Positions 21,488-32,240 are shown, numbered from the stretch's first letter. The stretch is DNA of 64,000 nt from Euborellia annulipes (GCA_023213315.1 JAKCPI010005371.1:84139-148138), one strand, 5' to 3'. Made by a program: numbers and translations. Notes: a model not told the origin generated them from the sequence alone.

Positions 21488-21597
21488 CTAGAGACTTTCA
21501 CTATTTTTTCTAAATATGATTTTTATCTATCCTAGGGGTGTGAAAATAATTGGGAGGACTAATCATCTAAAACTTCTCACTAAAATTAATGGATATT

Positions 21598-21934
21598 TTT
21601 TTATTAAATCACTCCCACTTCCCCCCCCCCCCCCACACACATACATGCACACAGACTTTTCGGCAACTCAGGGCATATAAATCCTTAACGATACTCGTAT
21701 TTTTAATAATATATATATATTGGGACTCCACTCTTTTTACTTTCTCGTACCCTATATATGAAATATATATAGAGAGAAAGTATTGCGATCATTTGTATCC
21801 AAATGGCTTACAAAAAAATAAATAAATAAAATAAAAATAAAAAAATAATAAAATCATCGAACTGCCTGGGATCAGACCCGCGACCCTTGGTATAGAAGGC
21901 CAGCACGCTAGTAATTAAACCAAGGCCCTAGGGC
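21598..21934 (-). mobile_element. SINE-C, split by an A-repeat terminal hairpin
   Basis: Minus strand head CCTAGGGCCTTGGTTTAATT, GCGTGCTGGCCTTCTATACC and GGTCGCGGGTCTGATCCC. The 3' side has CCGAAAAGTCTGTGTGC. The middle is interrupted at 21735-21784. A C-run lies in the tail. Confidence 0.8.
21735..21784 (+). repeat. A-repeat terminal hairpin alone
   Basis: TTTTTACTTTCTCGTACCC, TATATATGAAATATATATAG, AGAGAAAGTA. Only the first-end palindrome is present, inside SINE-C. It belongs to the variant with a GAAAT centre seen also at 28058 and 45359. Confidence 0.75.
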
Positions 21935-22013
21935 AATTAATGGATATAAAAGATTGATTTTTTTTACTGACAATTACTTATTCAAATGAAAAGTTAAGTG
22001 CTAGAATAGTATG

Positions 22014-22217
22014 ATGCCGGAGGCCTGGTCACGGATTAGAGTAGCAGTCACTCAAATGACTGTGTTAAGCAACTCCTAAGTACAGCGAAACCTCGGATGG
22101 GTGACCCTAAAGAATCAGCGTGTTAAACGTCCCCAGGTAGCCATCGGAAGATCTTATAACCCTAAATTACCTCAGTAGCCGAGGGGGAATTAAAAAAAGA
22201 AGAAAAAAACAAAAAAG
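22014..22217 (+). mobile_element. 5S rRNA-like SINE
   Basis: Starts ATGCCGGAGGCCTGGTCACG. It then has GTGTTAAGCAACTCC and CCTCGGATGGGTGACCC, which match the 5S rRNA internal control region (GTTAAGCAAC..., ...TTGGATGGGTGACC). A non-5S body follows (AGCCATCGGAAGATCTTATA, CAGTAGCCGAGGGGGAA) with an A/GA-rich tail. This is the layout of 5S-derived (SINE3-type) retroposons. The 5' 5S domain is degraded, so a functional 5S gene is excluded. Confidence 0.65.
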
Positions 22218-22956
22218 CCTATCGCTTGTAAGCACTTTAAAAGGTCTGAATTTAACTTACAGTTTGTGTCTGAACCTCGACATATATTTCGCATCTAAAT
22301 AATTAATATTAATAATTGTTAAAGACTATGTGGCCTACGATGCCAAAAGAACAAATTTACTCAGCCTTAGTCAAAAATCAAGACCATCGCAGATTTCCCA
22401 CCCCTCATCCAGACTATTACTTACTATTTTGTGCCAAGGTCTTGAGTAATATCTTTTATACGGTAATGTATGTAAATTACAAAAAAAAAAAAAAAACTTT
22501 TAGGCCTATAATAAATAAATAAAATAAAAAAAAAAAAAGAAACATCAAGATCTTGAACTTGAGACTTTTTGAAGGCCACTGTTTTTGTTGTGGGTATGGC
22601 ATATCATTCAGCCCCCCCCCCCCACTCTAATCTTTCTTTAATCTTGGTCACGGAAAGCTTGGAAATCTTGTGCGCCTAAATGGAAGAGAAAGCTTTGAAT
22701 TTATTATTATATATATTAACCCTAAGAGAGAAAAAAAATAACCATTTCTATTAAACTTATTAAATTTAGACCTATTTTTATTTATCTTAACTTTTTATCA
22801 TGAAAAAATTGTTTTCGCCCCCCCCCCCCTCTCCTCACACTATATTTCTCGCTATAAACAAAAATGAGACGATAATTGAGGTTTGATTAAATTCTATAGA
22901 ATAATTGCTTCTATTTATTGTTTAGAAAAAAAAAGTTTTTGAATTCTCGGCATAAA
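22218..22956. other. No gene; homopolymer-rich
   Basis: A-run at 22481-22496 and C-runs at 22613-22623 and 22819-22829. Confidence 0.55.
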
Positions 22957-23284
22957 TAAATGGTGATGTGACTAGTCGCACAGTACAAAACTTTCTCTTA
23001 CCTTCGGTAAGGTAGGAGAAAGTTGTGTACTGTGCTTGTCAAGAGCTGAAAAACAAAATTCCATAATAATCTTATTTTAAATTTTTATTATAAATAAAAT
23101 AAAAAAAAAATCGAAAAAAATTTTAATCAAAATTGTGGAAGTGAGTTTTGAGAAAATCGAGAAAAAAAAAACTGAAAAATTACTCAGGGAGGTCTAAAAC
23201 GTGGAGAAACATCAAAATCTCGAAGTCGAATTTTTTTACGATTACAATACTTTCTCTTTATATTCTATACGAGGAAGTAAAAAC
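22957..23284 (-). repeat. A-repeat copy 8, internally deleted
   Basis: Second hairpin intact (ACTTTCTCTTACCTTCGG, TAGGAGAAAGTTGTG). It jumps to GAGTTTTGAGAAAATCG, CAAAATCTCGAAGTCGAA and a decayed terminus (TATTCTATACGAGGAAGTA). Confidence 0.8.
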
Positions 23285-23361
23285 TGACCATAATTTTTCC
23301 AATCAATCACAAGGACTTTTCTAGACGTCCATTTAGAGAAAAGTAATTTCTAAAAAAAAAA

Positions 23362-23601
23362 ATCTGTACTTTAATAGTACTTTAATAGTACTCTTTGAGC
23401 AATTTTCTATTTTGTTCGCGTTACTTCACATATGGTATCTAACTTAAATATCAAATTTCAGCCTCGTAACTGTTCTCAGACAGATCAATTTTTTTGGGCT
23501 CAGGACCCCTCAAAACTTATATTTCCATTAACATAACGAAATCGAATTTTTGACATGAATTCATTACTTTCTATCAATAGAGGTAAGAGAAAGTAAAAAA
23601 A
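23362..23601 (-). repeat. A-repeat copy 9, 3' half
   Basis: CTTTAATAGTACTCTTTGAG, ATCTAACTTAAATATCAAAT, ATCGAATTTTTGACATGA, AATAGAGGTAAGAGAAAGTA. Confidence 0.8.
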
Positions 23602-24049
23602 CTAATTCTATATTCAACCCCTAGGCATTTAATCATTAATTATTTCCCTAGTTTATTGCCTTAATCCCCTTGGATAGCCAGCATCTTTCATTAAAATAAA
23701 TTTTATTTTATAAATTAGCCACTCCTCTTCTCTCCATATTTCTTCTCCGATCGTTTTTCATTATTTTGCATCAAGATGGAGATTTTTTATTTTATTGATA
23801 TTAAATTCTGTCAAGTCTTCTTTTATTAATTATTTTCAAACTCCTTCTTTTATTTCGTATTGATTTAAATTTAAAAGAAAGTATTTTCACACGCACACAA
23901 AAAAAAGAAAGAAATCCTTTATTGAATTTGAGAGATAAAACATCTCTGGCAAAGTTTATTATTATATCATTGTTCGATCGTATCTCGTCGATGTTGCTTG
24001 CCTCAAGCAGGTGTCGTAAACAAAGGCTCGAGTTAAAATTCAATTATGA
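23602..24049. other. AT-rich, no gene
   Basis: The 80-codon minus-strand frame at 23801-24043 is lysine/asparagine-rich and has no recognisable motif. Confidence 0.5.
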
Positions 24050-24345
24050 TTGATTGATGCTCAGCCCAAGGGGGTGAGGAGGAAGAGGAGGTCTTACAAG
24101 AGAGAATCTGAAAGCCCTTTCTGATCGTTGGTCCAGGCTGATTGGATTAATTGCCAGCGTCTGTGCTGTGCACATGTTCCCTCTGGAGAGGGAAACCGAT
24201 TAAGAACCAACATGAACATGAAAGCGACCCAAGAGCCTTCCTTCGTTGCTCTGCCAAGGAAACCCGAAGGAAACACACAACTTAAACTCCTCACCTTTTT
24301 GTTTCGACCAAATCCCTTTATGGTAATTAGCATCGATTTCCTACT
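24050..24345. other. GC-richer non-repeat island
   Basis: No similarity to any repeat in this window. It contains homeodomain-type sites (GCTGATTGGATTAATTGCC) and is open in both directions for about 80 codons. That could reflect a decayed exon or a constrained non-coding element. I see no splice-site pair that decides it. Confidence 0.35.
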
Positions 24346-24981
24346 TATACTTATTTATTTATTCTACTAAACATTTTCACAAATACTGAATAGAGAAATA
24401 TAAGCTTATTTTAATGCCTTGCGTTTTACACATGAATGAAAAGATACAAATTTTATTCCCTTGACTAGGCGAATTTTCTTAAACAAAAGGGCTGAGAGTG
24501 TTCTACACTGTAAAAAAAAAATCTTAATTTTAGTGTGTTTTGGAATACTAAATTTACAAATTTCTCTTGTAAATGATAACTACTATGCCCATGGGCGTAA
24601 CTAGGGGGTCCCCCAGAAGGCTCGTGCCCCCCCCCCCCCCGCCCCAAGGAAAATTTAAACAATATGAGGCCTTCCAGGTCTAATAAATTTACAAATATTT
24701 TCAACATAAAAACATACTCAAATTACAATTTTTTTCAAAAAATAGAGTATGTATTCTAATTTTACATAACATTGTATACACTGAAAAAAAAAACCTTGTA
24801 AATTCAATGGAAATCCCTTCAATTCATTCCGAAACCGTAATGAAAATGCGTCAATGAGGTTTCTCGTCAATTCAATGGGATACCTTGTTAAAATGAAATT
24901 GAAGGTGCATCTTATAATTTCAAAAGGTTTTCCTGTTGAAAAAAACTAACAAGATTTCCTTTAAATTTAAAAGGAAATTTT

Positions 24982-25221
24982 GTTAAAACGAAGTTGACAG
25001 TATTTCAGGTAAATTTTAAAGGAAAAATTGTTGAAACGAAATTGACAGGATTTCCTGTAAATTTAAAAGGAAATTTTGTTAAAACGGAGTTGACAGTATT
25101 TACCGTAAATTTTAAAGGAAAAATTGTTGAAACCAAATTGACAGGATTTCCCGTAATTTTTAAAGGATATTTTGTTAAAACTAAATTTACTGGATTTCTT
25201 GTAATTTTAAAATGATTTTTT
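24982..25221. repeat. 48 bp tandem repeat, five units
   Basis: Units begin GTTRAAAC at 24982, 25030, 25078, 25126 and 25174, exactly 48 bases apart. Two unit types alternate (...GTATTT...GGAAAAATT and ...GGATTTCC...GGAAATTTT), giving a 96 bp higher period. Because 48 is a multiple of three the array stays open for 73 codons, but the peptide is a 16-residue iteration and not a plausible gene. Confidence 0.85.
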
Positions 25222-25237
25222 ATTTAATTTTAACTTG

Positions 25238-25495
25238 AATTTATTTCAATCTGCTACAGCTACACTCGTCGGAACAGAGGTTTTTGGCGTGTTGATTAAT
25301 TTAAGAGATTTTTTAATTATTTTTTAAATATATTTTTAATTTTTCTCAGGTCAAAGATATGCATTATTGTTTTACGAATGACCTGAGAAAAATCAAACAT
25401 ATATTTAAAAAATAATTAAAAATTTTTTTTAATTAATCAACACGCTAAAATCCTGTGTTCCGACGAGCTGTGGCAGATTGAAATAAATTAAAGTT
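25238..25495. mobile_element. Foldback inserted beside the 48 bp array
   Basis: Left arm GAATTTATTTCAATCTGCTA, CTCGTCGGAACAGAGG, GCGTGTTGATTAAT and CTCAGGTCA. The right arm carries the complements (TGACCTGAG, ATTAATCAACACGC, TTCCGACGAGC, GCAGATTGAAATAAATT). Array-like sequence (TTGACAGGATTTC) resumes after it. Confidence 0.7.
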
Positions 25496-26917
25496 AAAAC
25501 AATTTGACAGGATTTCTTATAATTTTAAAAGGATTCTTTGTTTAAAGGAAATTATGTGAAAAAAATCAAATTTATAAAATTATAACATAAAAAAAAATGT
25601 TTTTTTTATTCTACGAGTTAAATTAAATATAAAAAAATTACAACTCAGTTGTAATGTACACCAAAATTATATAAATAAATACTTTTGAAATGAATTATCA
25701 AGATGTCTTATTTTATAAATAGGCCTATTAATAATTTTTGAAACATTAAAATATCACAGATATGTATTTATTTTTAGATACTATGGAAAAAACAATTGGA
25801 ATGGCATTTTCAGAACCATAGGATGAATTGTTCAATTGTAGATGCTGAATCTTAGATTTTGTGTTGTATTCTGAAAAAAAAGTTGGTTTTTAATTCCACC
25901 AAAATTTGTTTATATTCTAAATTTTTAACTTCTTGCCTCATCTCAGTCGCCTACCTGTTAACGAGAGAGCCAGAATCCCTTTTGGGCTAAGGCCACTTAA
26001 TTGTATTCGGTTCTTTTGTCACTTGAAAATAAGGAATTTTATCTCAAAGAACCTTTTTTCCACTAAAGTCAATGGCCGAAAGCCTAAAACATATGCAAAA
26101 GTTTTTTATTAAAAAAAAAATAATTTGTATAAACACTAGATAATATTTTGAAACATTTCACCTTTTGTTTTATAACATTATACTGTATTTACCTTTTAAT
26201 ATATGAAACATCTTCTAAATCCCACTCGATTAGCATGTGATATAATTTTAAATACTCTTCATTGAAGTTCTGCAAGTCAAGCACAAAATTTATTATAAAT
26301 AATATATTAAAAGAAAATAATATTATATTTTGTAGACGTACCTTGGTTTTTTGCCATAATATGTAAGAAAAAAACAGGACACAAAGAAAATTTTGTTAGA
26401 CGTGCCGTGAATAAAAAAAAAAAAGTACAAATATTTTTCAAAATTAAAAAAGTATATATGATAGAAGATATCAACTCGGATTTCAAATATTCAAAGAATG
26501 AATCTGGCAAAGAAATGTAGCCTAGTCAACTCAAGCTAGTCATACTGTCTGCTAAGAGAGAATGACGAGCTTTGAGTTAGAGAAGAAGCAATGGGTAGGT
26601 AGGTAGGTATGGAGGGAGTTGCCTTTTTCTCAGGTAAAATAAGAATTTAAAGGTTTTTACTGTCAAATTTAAAGGAAACCTTGTCAATTTTACAGGATTT
26701 CTTTTTGAATTTGAACTCGATGAAATTTCCTGTAAAAATAAAAGGAAATTTTTTCATTTTTACGGTATGAGTTTGTCATATAGAACTTGAGGTAAAAATG
26801 AAAGGAAAATTTGTTAATTTTATGGGAAGGTTTGTTGAAAATTTTTAAAGGGATTTCACTTTAAATTTACAAGGTCGGTTTTTTTTCAGTGTAGTAGTTT
26901 TCGTTAAAAATTCTAGA

Positions 26918-27224
26918 CCAGGGATAGCGAACCTTTTTGAGCTCTTTTGTTCATGTTTTTTTTTTAGTACTAGCTGGTGGGTTACTAATGCCCATTTACA
27001 CCAAAGTTAACTTGAAAAATGTTTAACTGAGTATTTTTAAAACTAAATATCTTTAAAATTCATTTGATTTTAAAATTTAGGTGAAAATGGGCGTAGTTTG
27101 ACGATTTAATAAGTTTTAGTGGGCTTCTTTCCTCCATCACGTGAAACTTTGGTAGGTGGATTTCTGTGAGTAGCAATCGTGGGTCAGTGTTTGACCCACG
27201 GGTCATAGGTTCGCCATCACCCTA
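26918..27224. mobile_element. hAT-like MITE
   Basis: Ends CCAGGGATAGCGAACCT and AGGTTCGCCATCACCCT are of the CAGGGRTGGCGAACC type common in hAT elements. Flanks CTAGAC and CTAGAAC suggest a decayed duplication. The interior contains GTGGGTCAGTGTTTGACCCA. Confidence 0.65.
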
Positions 27225-27884
27225 GAACCCCCGGGAATTGGCTATTATTTAATTTTAACTACGCCTTCTGTATTATATTTTATATTTTTATCAAAGCGAT
27301 AAAAATATTTTTGAGTAAAACTTTTCTTGTTATCATCAAATGGAAGCGATAAATCCCTTTTATTCCATTTTGTTTTTAATGTCTTAATATACGTCTTTGT
27401 GGTCATTTATCGTTTGAAATAAATATAATATCAAATCCACCCGGAACGTTATAAAGGAATTTTGTTCCATAAGTTTAATAATGGGCTATTTAATAAGAAT
27501 AATTTATTTGTGTCATTAATAAAAAGAAATTTCTTACTAATCTTTTAACTCGTTATGAGAGAGAAAAAATACTAGCTGCATGACTGACACTAGGCGGGGT
27601 CTCTTTTTTAGAAATCTACATTCAAATTAGGAAGAAATATAAAAGGATAAGAATAAATTCAATTAATATTATTTAAATATTAAAATTTAGAGATAGGGTG
27701 ATGTCCGTGCATCTAAATTTGTATTCAGCATCTGCTTTGATTCCTCAGAGATTATTTATTTATTCTCTTTATATGACTGTTTGTGTTATTAATTATTTAT
27801 TATGTTTACGTTGCATTTAATCATTTAAAAATTAGTAATTCTAGTCTACTAATATCAGTTTAAATATACGCACATGATCTATTC
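27225..27884. other. AT-rich, no gene
   Basis: Nothing beyond AT-rich sequence is seen. Confidence 0.55.
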
Positions 27885-28020
27885 ACTTGTCATTAGCATA
27901 CAAGAAAGTCATGAAATCATGCTTTTATGTAAACACTTGCTTTGATGATTGTGTCTAACTTTATTGGAATGATTGTTGCTGACGTCAGTGCATATAAAAT
28001 ACACGAAGGTTGTTAATGGG
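27885..28020 (+). repeat. Family F fragment
   Basis: ATGTAAACACTTGCTTTGAT, GATTGTGTCTAAC and GACGTCAGTGCATATAAAAT match the reverse complement of 35595-35700. Confidence 0.7.
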
Positions 28021-28057
28021 AACAAAGTAAAAAAAAAAAAACAAAAAAAAAACAATA

Positions 28058-28099
28058 TTTCCTCTCTATATATTTCATATATAAGTAAGAGAAAGTAAA
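28058..28099 (-). repeat. A-repeat terminal hairpin alone
   Basis: CCTCTCTATATATTTCATAT then AAGTAAGAGAAAGTAAAAA. GAAAT-centre variant. Confidence 0.65.
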
Positions 28100-28516
28100 A
28101 ATAGTTTGAAGTTAGGCAAAAGGCATTGACACGTTAAAAGGCCACCGGCTGTGTAGAAGACACAGCCAACACAAATTTTTCTATATCAAATTTCAAATAG
28201 AAAATGTACAATAAGAAAGGTTTTTTGCTTTTATTTTATGGTCAATTATTTTTGTGAGATTGCTCACTCAGACCAGCTATTTATTCAGATGGAGTGAAAA
28301 GGGAATCACTTAGCAGAAATTATTGCCAATAAAGTAAGTCTTTGAGGCAGAGTTCTAAATGCAATGTTTAAGAGAAAATGCTTTCTAATTAGAAGCAATT
28401 AAAAGAAACACTCTGGGATGTTTATCTAATTTGATTAAGAAGCCTGGCAATAGGCATTTGATATTTATTTTCTTTTATATCTTTCTCTTGTTAACGAGTA
28501 GAGCCTATTATATTTA

Positions 28517-29020
28517 TTTTTACTTTCTCTTACTCTATATATGTAATTATAGAAAGAGAGAGAAAGATTCAATAATTCGATGTCGAGATTTTGATGGATA
28601 TACACGTTTTGAGGTCCCCTGAATCCAAAAAAGTGGTTTTCGCGACATGGTCTGTCTGTGTGTCTGTGAACAAAATATCTCAAGAACGAAATGAGCTAGA
28701 AGGCTGAAATTTGATATTTAAGTTAGATACCCCCCTGGGACGTCACACGAAGCTTTTGAACAAAATCGACCAAAGAGTACTACTAGTACTTTACTGATGT
28801 ACTTTTTCAGTTTTTTTCGATTTTCTCTTTCGATTTTGATTAAAATTCAAAAATCAATTATTTTTTAGATGCTCCTTGTAATGTATCATTTTGCTCTCAA
28901 AATTGTTTGAAGCACACTTTACTCTTGAACTTCATAGGAAAAATAGAAGAAATGGTTGCTATGTTAACAAAATATAAATATTTCCCATGTTTATCAAATT
29001 TTACTTGCCCTCGAGGCTTG
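28517..29020 (+). repeat. A-repeat copy 10
   Basis: TTTTTACTTTCTCTTACTC, GATGTCGAGATTTTGATGG, GGTTTTCGCGACATGGTC, AGTACTACTAGTACTTTACT, GAAATGGTTGCTATGTTAAC. It lacks the second hairpin. Frames on either strand here are repeat-derived. Confidence 0.85.
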
Positions 29021-29369
29021 GTGTTACACACATACTGAATATACCGGTGTATACAGTATATTTTTAGGTGACATTATCAGGATACAAAAATAGCAGTGCT
29101 TCTTTGATTAAATGACTAATCAAGTTTTGAAATTAAGGAGATGATATAGAGTATGATTGTCTTTAGGAAATATAGGTCCAACAAGAGTGTGCAGAACTTA
29201 TTTAACACTATTCTTCAAAATTTTGTCTTACATTTTTCCTGTATGTCGGATTAAAGTCTTGACATGAGTCAAGACTTTGATAACTATGTGTGTGTGTTTG
29301 AGCTAAAAAAAGAAGGAAAAGAGCTAAGAGATGGAATTCAGAGGTGAACTCCTTGACAGGCAAAATACA

Positions 29370-29484
29370 ATAAAATTGTCCAAAGAATACTAATGTACTT
29401 TTTCAGTTTTTTTTTTTTTTTATTTTCTCAAAATTCGCCCCAACTGTCGTCATACTGTCATTGATTTTACTTTCTCTTACCCTA
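29370..29484 (+). repeat. A-repeat fragments
   Basis: AATTGTCCAAAGAATACTAA, TTTCTCAAAATTCGCCCC, and a separate TTTTACTTTCTCTTACCC at 29464. Confidence 0.65.
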
Positions 29485-30455
29485 TTTTTTTAGCAGTCAT
29501 CAAATCACATTAATTAAATAAAATTTGAATAATGAGAGTATTTGAAAGAAGCTTTAGAGCTGTATTATTAATACACAAACATTTGCTCTTGGATAATCCC
29601 AACCGGGGGAGGGGATCTATTTTACCCCCTCCCCCCTCGGCTGTGATTGGTGATCGAAACGTTACTTGAAAAAATGTTTCTTTTATCATTATCTTCATTC
29701 ACACATGCCTTACTAATAATAATTTTTTATTAATGCATTAACTAATCTATATTCATAATCTTAGAGCTTTAGGATCGCTTCCCGTACTGAGCGATTCACT
29801 TATCGGCTCTATTGTTAAAAAAGTTTTTTCGAAATAGGTTTTAAATTCTCTTTTTTGTACTTTATAACAATAATTTATTATTAATTCGATTTAAAATAAA
29901 TTTATTGAGGAAATAGCCTAAATTTAATTAAATATTTGTTCAATTATCCAGAAGCCTATTTCACATTCCAATGAATATTGATTATGATTCTGTAAATAAA
30001 CGTAAACTTTGGTTCAGACAAACATTCCCTCCCTCTCTCTCTCTCTCTCGCTCTCTCTATAATTGCAATCAATTGAAAATAATAATAAATTCATTTAAAT
30101 CTGAAATTATAATAACTTATTTATTGAACAAATAAAATGCATACGATTAATGATAATAAATAAAACAATCTGAGGGAAATTTATTTAAATATATAGAGAT
30201 TTATTTAATCAAATTGGGTTGAAAATGTTTTTTTTTTATTTTTTAAACTTAAGAGTGGTTTGTATCAAATCCTAACAGGAGTCGGGGGGGGGGAGGGAGA
30301 AGTAGAACAACAAATAATGTTCTTTATCCCCACCTTCTCCTCCCCCAAGCAAAATGACTTCTCTGGTTTGAGAACTGTCGAAAATACGACATCAACATCC
30401 CTTTTTATTAAAATCTAGAAAAATTAGGGCTGCCTTTTTGTCACAGTCCCAGCTC
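29485..30455. other. No gene; low-complexity tracts
   Basis: A G/C-run pair near 29593-29638 and CT-rich 30030-30058. A lone GTGATCGAAACGTTAC at 29650 resembles the 3' side of a hammerhead-like core. Confidence 0.5.
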
Positions 30456-30493
30456 TGATGATGGTCCAAAGCTAGGATCGAAATGTTATCCGT
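30456..30493 (+). ncRNA. Hammerhead-ribozyme-like core
   Basis: CTGATGA, T, GGTCC-AAAGCTA-GGATC (all five pairs possible, one G-U), then GAAATGTTATC. The core is canonical; the outer helices are not established. Confidence 0.4.
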
Positions 30494-30569
30494 GGGTTGA
30501 ATCTCAATAAAGAAACTATATTGTCTGCATTTTCTTTTTGTTTATTAAATATATTTTTAAATTACATTG

Positions 30570-30722
30570 TACCGCTGGCAACCGGGGGGCGTTGCAGACG
30601 CTGATTGCTCGGGGTCACCAATCCCGAGCTTTCGCCGGTCTTGGCTTTGCTTAACTGCAACGAATATGGTGACTGTTGCTCTTCTCCGTTGCCAAGCGCC
30701 TTTAGTTTGTTAATAAAGAATA
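30570..30722 (+). repeat. Family K repeat, longest copy
   Basis: CTGGCAACCGGGGGGCGTTG, GCTGATTGCTCGGGGTCACC, CGCCGGTCTTGGCTTTGC, CTTCTCCGTTGCC. It runs up to the left duplication of the adjacent SINE-D. Confidence 0.55.
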
Positions 30723-30735
30723 TAGTGAGTAATAT

Positions 30736-31255
30736 TATTATTTTTTGAAATTCCTATCGGGATCCCCGATGTGCTTTCGTGCACGAAGACACACATCTCA
30801 AACCCAACCGGCCTCTGGCCATCTACCGGCACCCCGTGAAGTTACATTATTTCCTATCTCTAACTCCTCCTCCTGCGTTCGTTTCTAGGTAGTGAAATAA
30901 TCCTTACTTCTGGTTCCACCTGGTTCCTTTTATTCAATCTTTTCTATGCAATGGATGATGTCCTAGTTTGAGGAAGGACCGGCGTGTAGCCGACTCCTTT
31001 CGAAGAATGCATCACTGAGAGGGAAACCTTCTTTACGTCCCTTCCACAGGACGGGATGTCACAGCAACTCCCTCTCCTCGTAGAGTTGCCTGGGGGCTAT
31101 TGTGGTGAGATCCTATATTCCAATCCAGACCTGCTTGAGGATTTGTTTACATTAAATAAATATTTTTATTTAATGAAAAATCCCGCGCGCCTAGGATTTG
31201 AACAGGGATCTTCTTTGTAGAAGCTGACACCCTAGCTCGCCACACCAGCGAGCCC
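30736..31255 (-). mobile_element. SINE-D, 520 bp, 13 bp TSD
   Basis: TAGTGAGTAATAT at 30723-30735 and 31256-31268. The minus strand starts GGGGCTCGCTGGTGTGGCG, with TTCAAATCCTAGG as B-box-like sequence. It then has CGGGATTTTTCATTAAATAA, GGAGAGGGAGTTGCTGTGAC, CGGGGTGCCGGTAGATGGCC, and ends AATTTCAAAAAATAATAAT. It is a long composite retroposon with a tRNA-like head. The 66-codon frame overlapping its head is not a gene. Confidence 0.85.
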
Positions 31256-31348
31256 CTAGTGAGTAATATCTTACTAACAGATAGATAGATGTAGGAAAAA
31301 ATTGTTCTATTGTTGTTACAATGTTTTAATAATATCGCCTTCTTCAAG

Positions 31349-31597
31349 TGCTAGCCTCGTATACAAAACGTCGCGGGTTCGGACCCCAGGCAGTCCGATG
31401 ATTTTATTTAAGCCAATTGGATACCAAATGGCTTAAATAAGAATGCCTGGACCCCTATATGTATATTTATATAATAACGGTTATCGTCTAAAGTCTTAAA
31501 TGGCCTGAGTTGCGGAAAAGACTGTGTGAATGTGTGTGTGAGTGTGAGTGTGAATGAGAAAAAGTGTGAATGTTTAAAAAAAAAAAAAAAAAAAAAA
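31349..31597 (+). mobile_element. SINE-C, 5'-truncated, perfect 15 bp TSD
   Basis: ATCGCCTTCTTCAAG at 31334-31348 and 31598-31612. The body runs from TGCTAGCCTCGTATAC through GTCGCGGGTTCGGACCCC (B box), ATTTAAGCCAATTGGATACC, GGCCTGAGTTGCGGAAAAG and a long A-tail. This is the cleanest retroposition footprint in the window. Confidence 0.92.
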
Positions 31598-31612
31598 ATC
31601 GCCTTCTTCAAG

Positions 31613-31949
31613 GTAGCTGTGTATTGTTTCTCAACTTCTCCTAATTTTCTATAACTTCAAAATTGAACTTACGTATATAGAAAAAAATTTTTAATTCGTG
31701 AACTATTAAGCCAATAATTAAACAACATTTTACTTTACAACACAAGATACGAGATATTTACTTCTGCATTGCCGCCTAAGAGATAACATAAAAAATAATT
31801 TGCTCAACAGAACGTTCCCATTTCAATTTGCTTTTATTGCAATCTATTAAGTGAGAAGGAAGAAGCATCTGCTTTTTTTCTCTTATTTTATTAAATATTA
31901 ATAAAATACAGTGTGTGCAATTGAAATTCAAATAGAAACGATGACGAGA
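31613..31949. other. No gene
   Basis: AT-rich with no recognised repeat. Confidence 0.5.
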
Positions 31950-32240
31950 ATAGTTAAATCAGTTGAACGAGACGAGACGAGAGAGTGAGTTGCAAACGCG
32001 TAGGGGCTACTTGCGAAAGAACATCAGTAACAGCAACAAGCAGGCAGCCAGGCTGCCTGATGTTCCAATCCATTTGGCTAACGCCCTTTTGGCCTCTCTC
32101 TCTCTCAGTGTTGACTCTCTAGCCATTAACAATTCACGAGTTAATTCCGAAACTAGCCAGGGCGTGGAGACAATAGATGGGAGAACATTCGTGAATTTAA
32201 ACTTGCCAGTATTTCACAACTGCTCCATCGCCCGATACTT
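31950..32240 (+). other. GC-richer non-repeat island, possibly exonic
   Basis: An open plus-strand frame starts at ATG 31963 with mixed composition (NETRRESELQTRRGYLRKN, ISNSNKQAARLPDVP). It runs into an A-repeat hairpin at about 32250, where the rest of the frame is meaningless. An inverted CAGGCAGCC-AGGCTGCCTG lies at 32042-32060. No protein family is recognised. It could be an exon, a 5' UTR or a regulatory element. Confidence 0.3.

Larger units (their letters stand above)
24779..26891. mobile_element. 2.1 kb CACTG-ended element (element L)
   Basis: Ends CACTGAAAAAAAAAACC / GGTTTTTTTTCAGTG extend into CTTGTAAATT / AATTTACAAG, an inverted repeat of about 35 bases. Comparison with the empty site at 3.53 kb (CATTGTATAGTAATTTTCG) shows a TA duplication at 24777-24778 and 26892-26893. 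Inside are a 48 bp tandem array, a foldback and unassigned AT-rich sequence. I find no transposase. CACTG ends suggest a CACTA/EnSpm-like or another TA-duplicating group; this is unresolved. Confidence 0.75.
24506..26915 (+). repeat. Family I repeat, split twice
   Basis: CACTGTAAAAAAAAAATC and TTAATTTTAGTGTGTTTTGG match 3404 onward. About 120 bp is inserted after CTAAATTTACAAATTT (24564-24683, including CATGGGCGTAACTAGGGGG). The copy resumes at 24684 and is cut again at CATTGTATA, closing at 26892 with TAGTAGTTTTCGTTAAAAAT. Confidence 0.75.

Noticed and set aside
22014..22217. Functional 5S rRNA gene
   Set aside because: Only two 5S blocks are recognisable; the 5' part is degraded and the 3' part is SINE body.
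24994..25215. 73-codon frame with 16-residue repeats
   Set aside because: A direct consequence of a 48-base tandem repeat, since 48 is divisible by three. It lies inside a non-coding part of a transposon.
31147..31347. 66-codon minus-strand frame
   Set aside because: Overlaps the head of SINE-D and its flank; no independent support.
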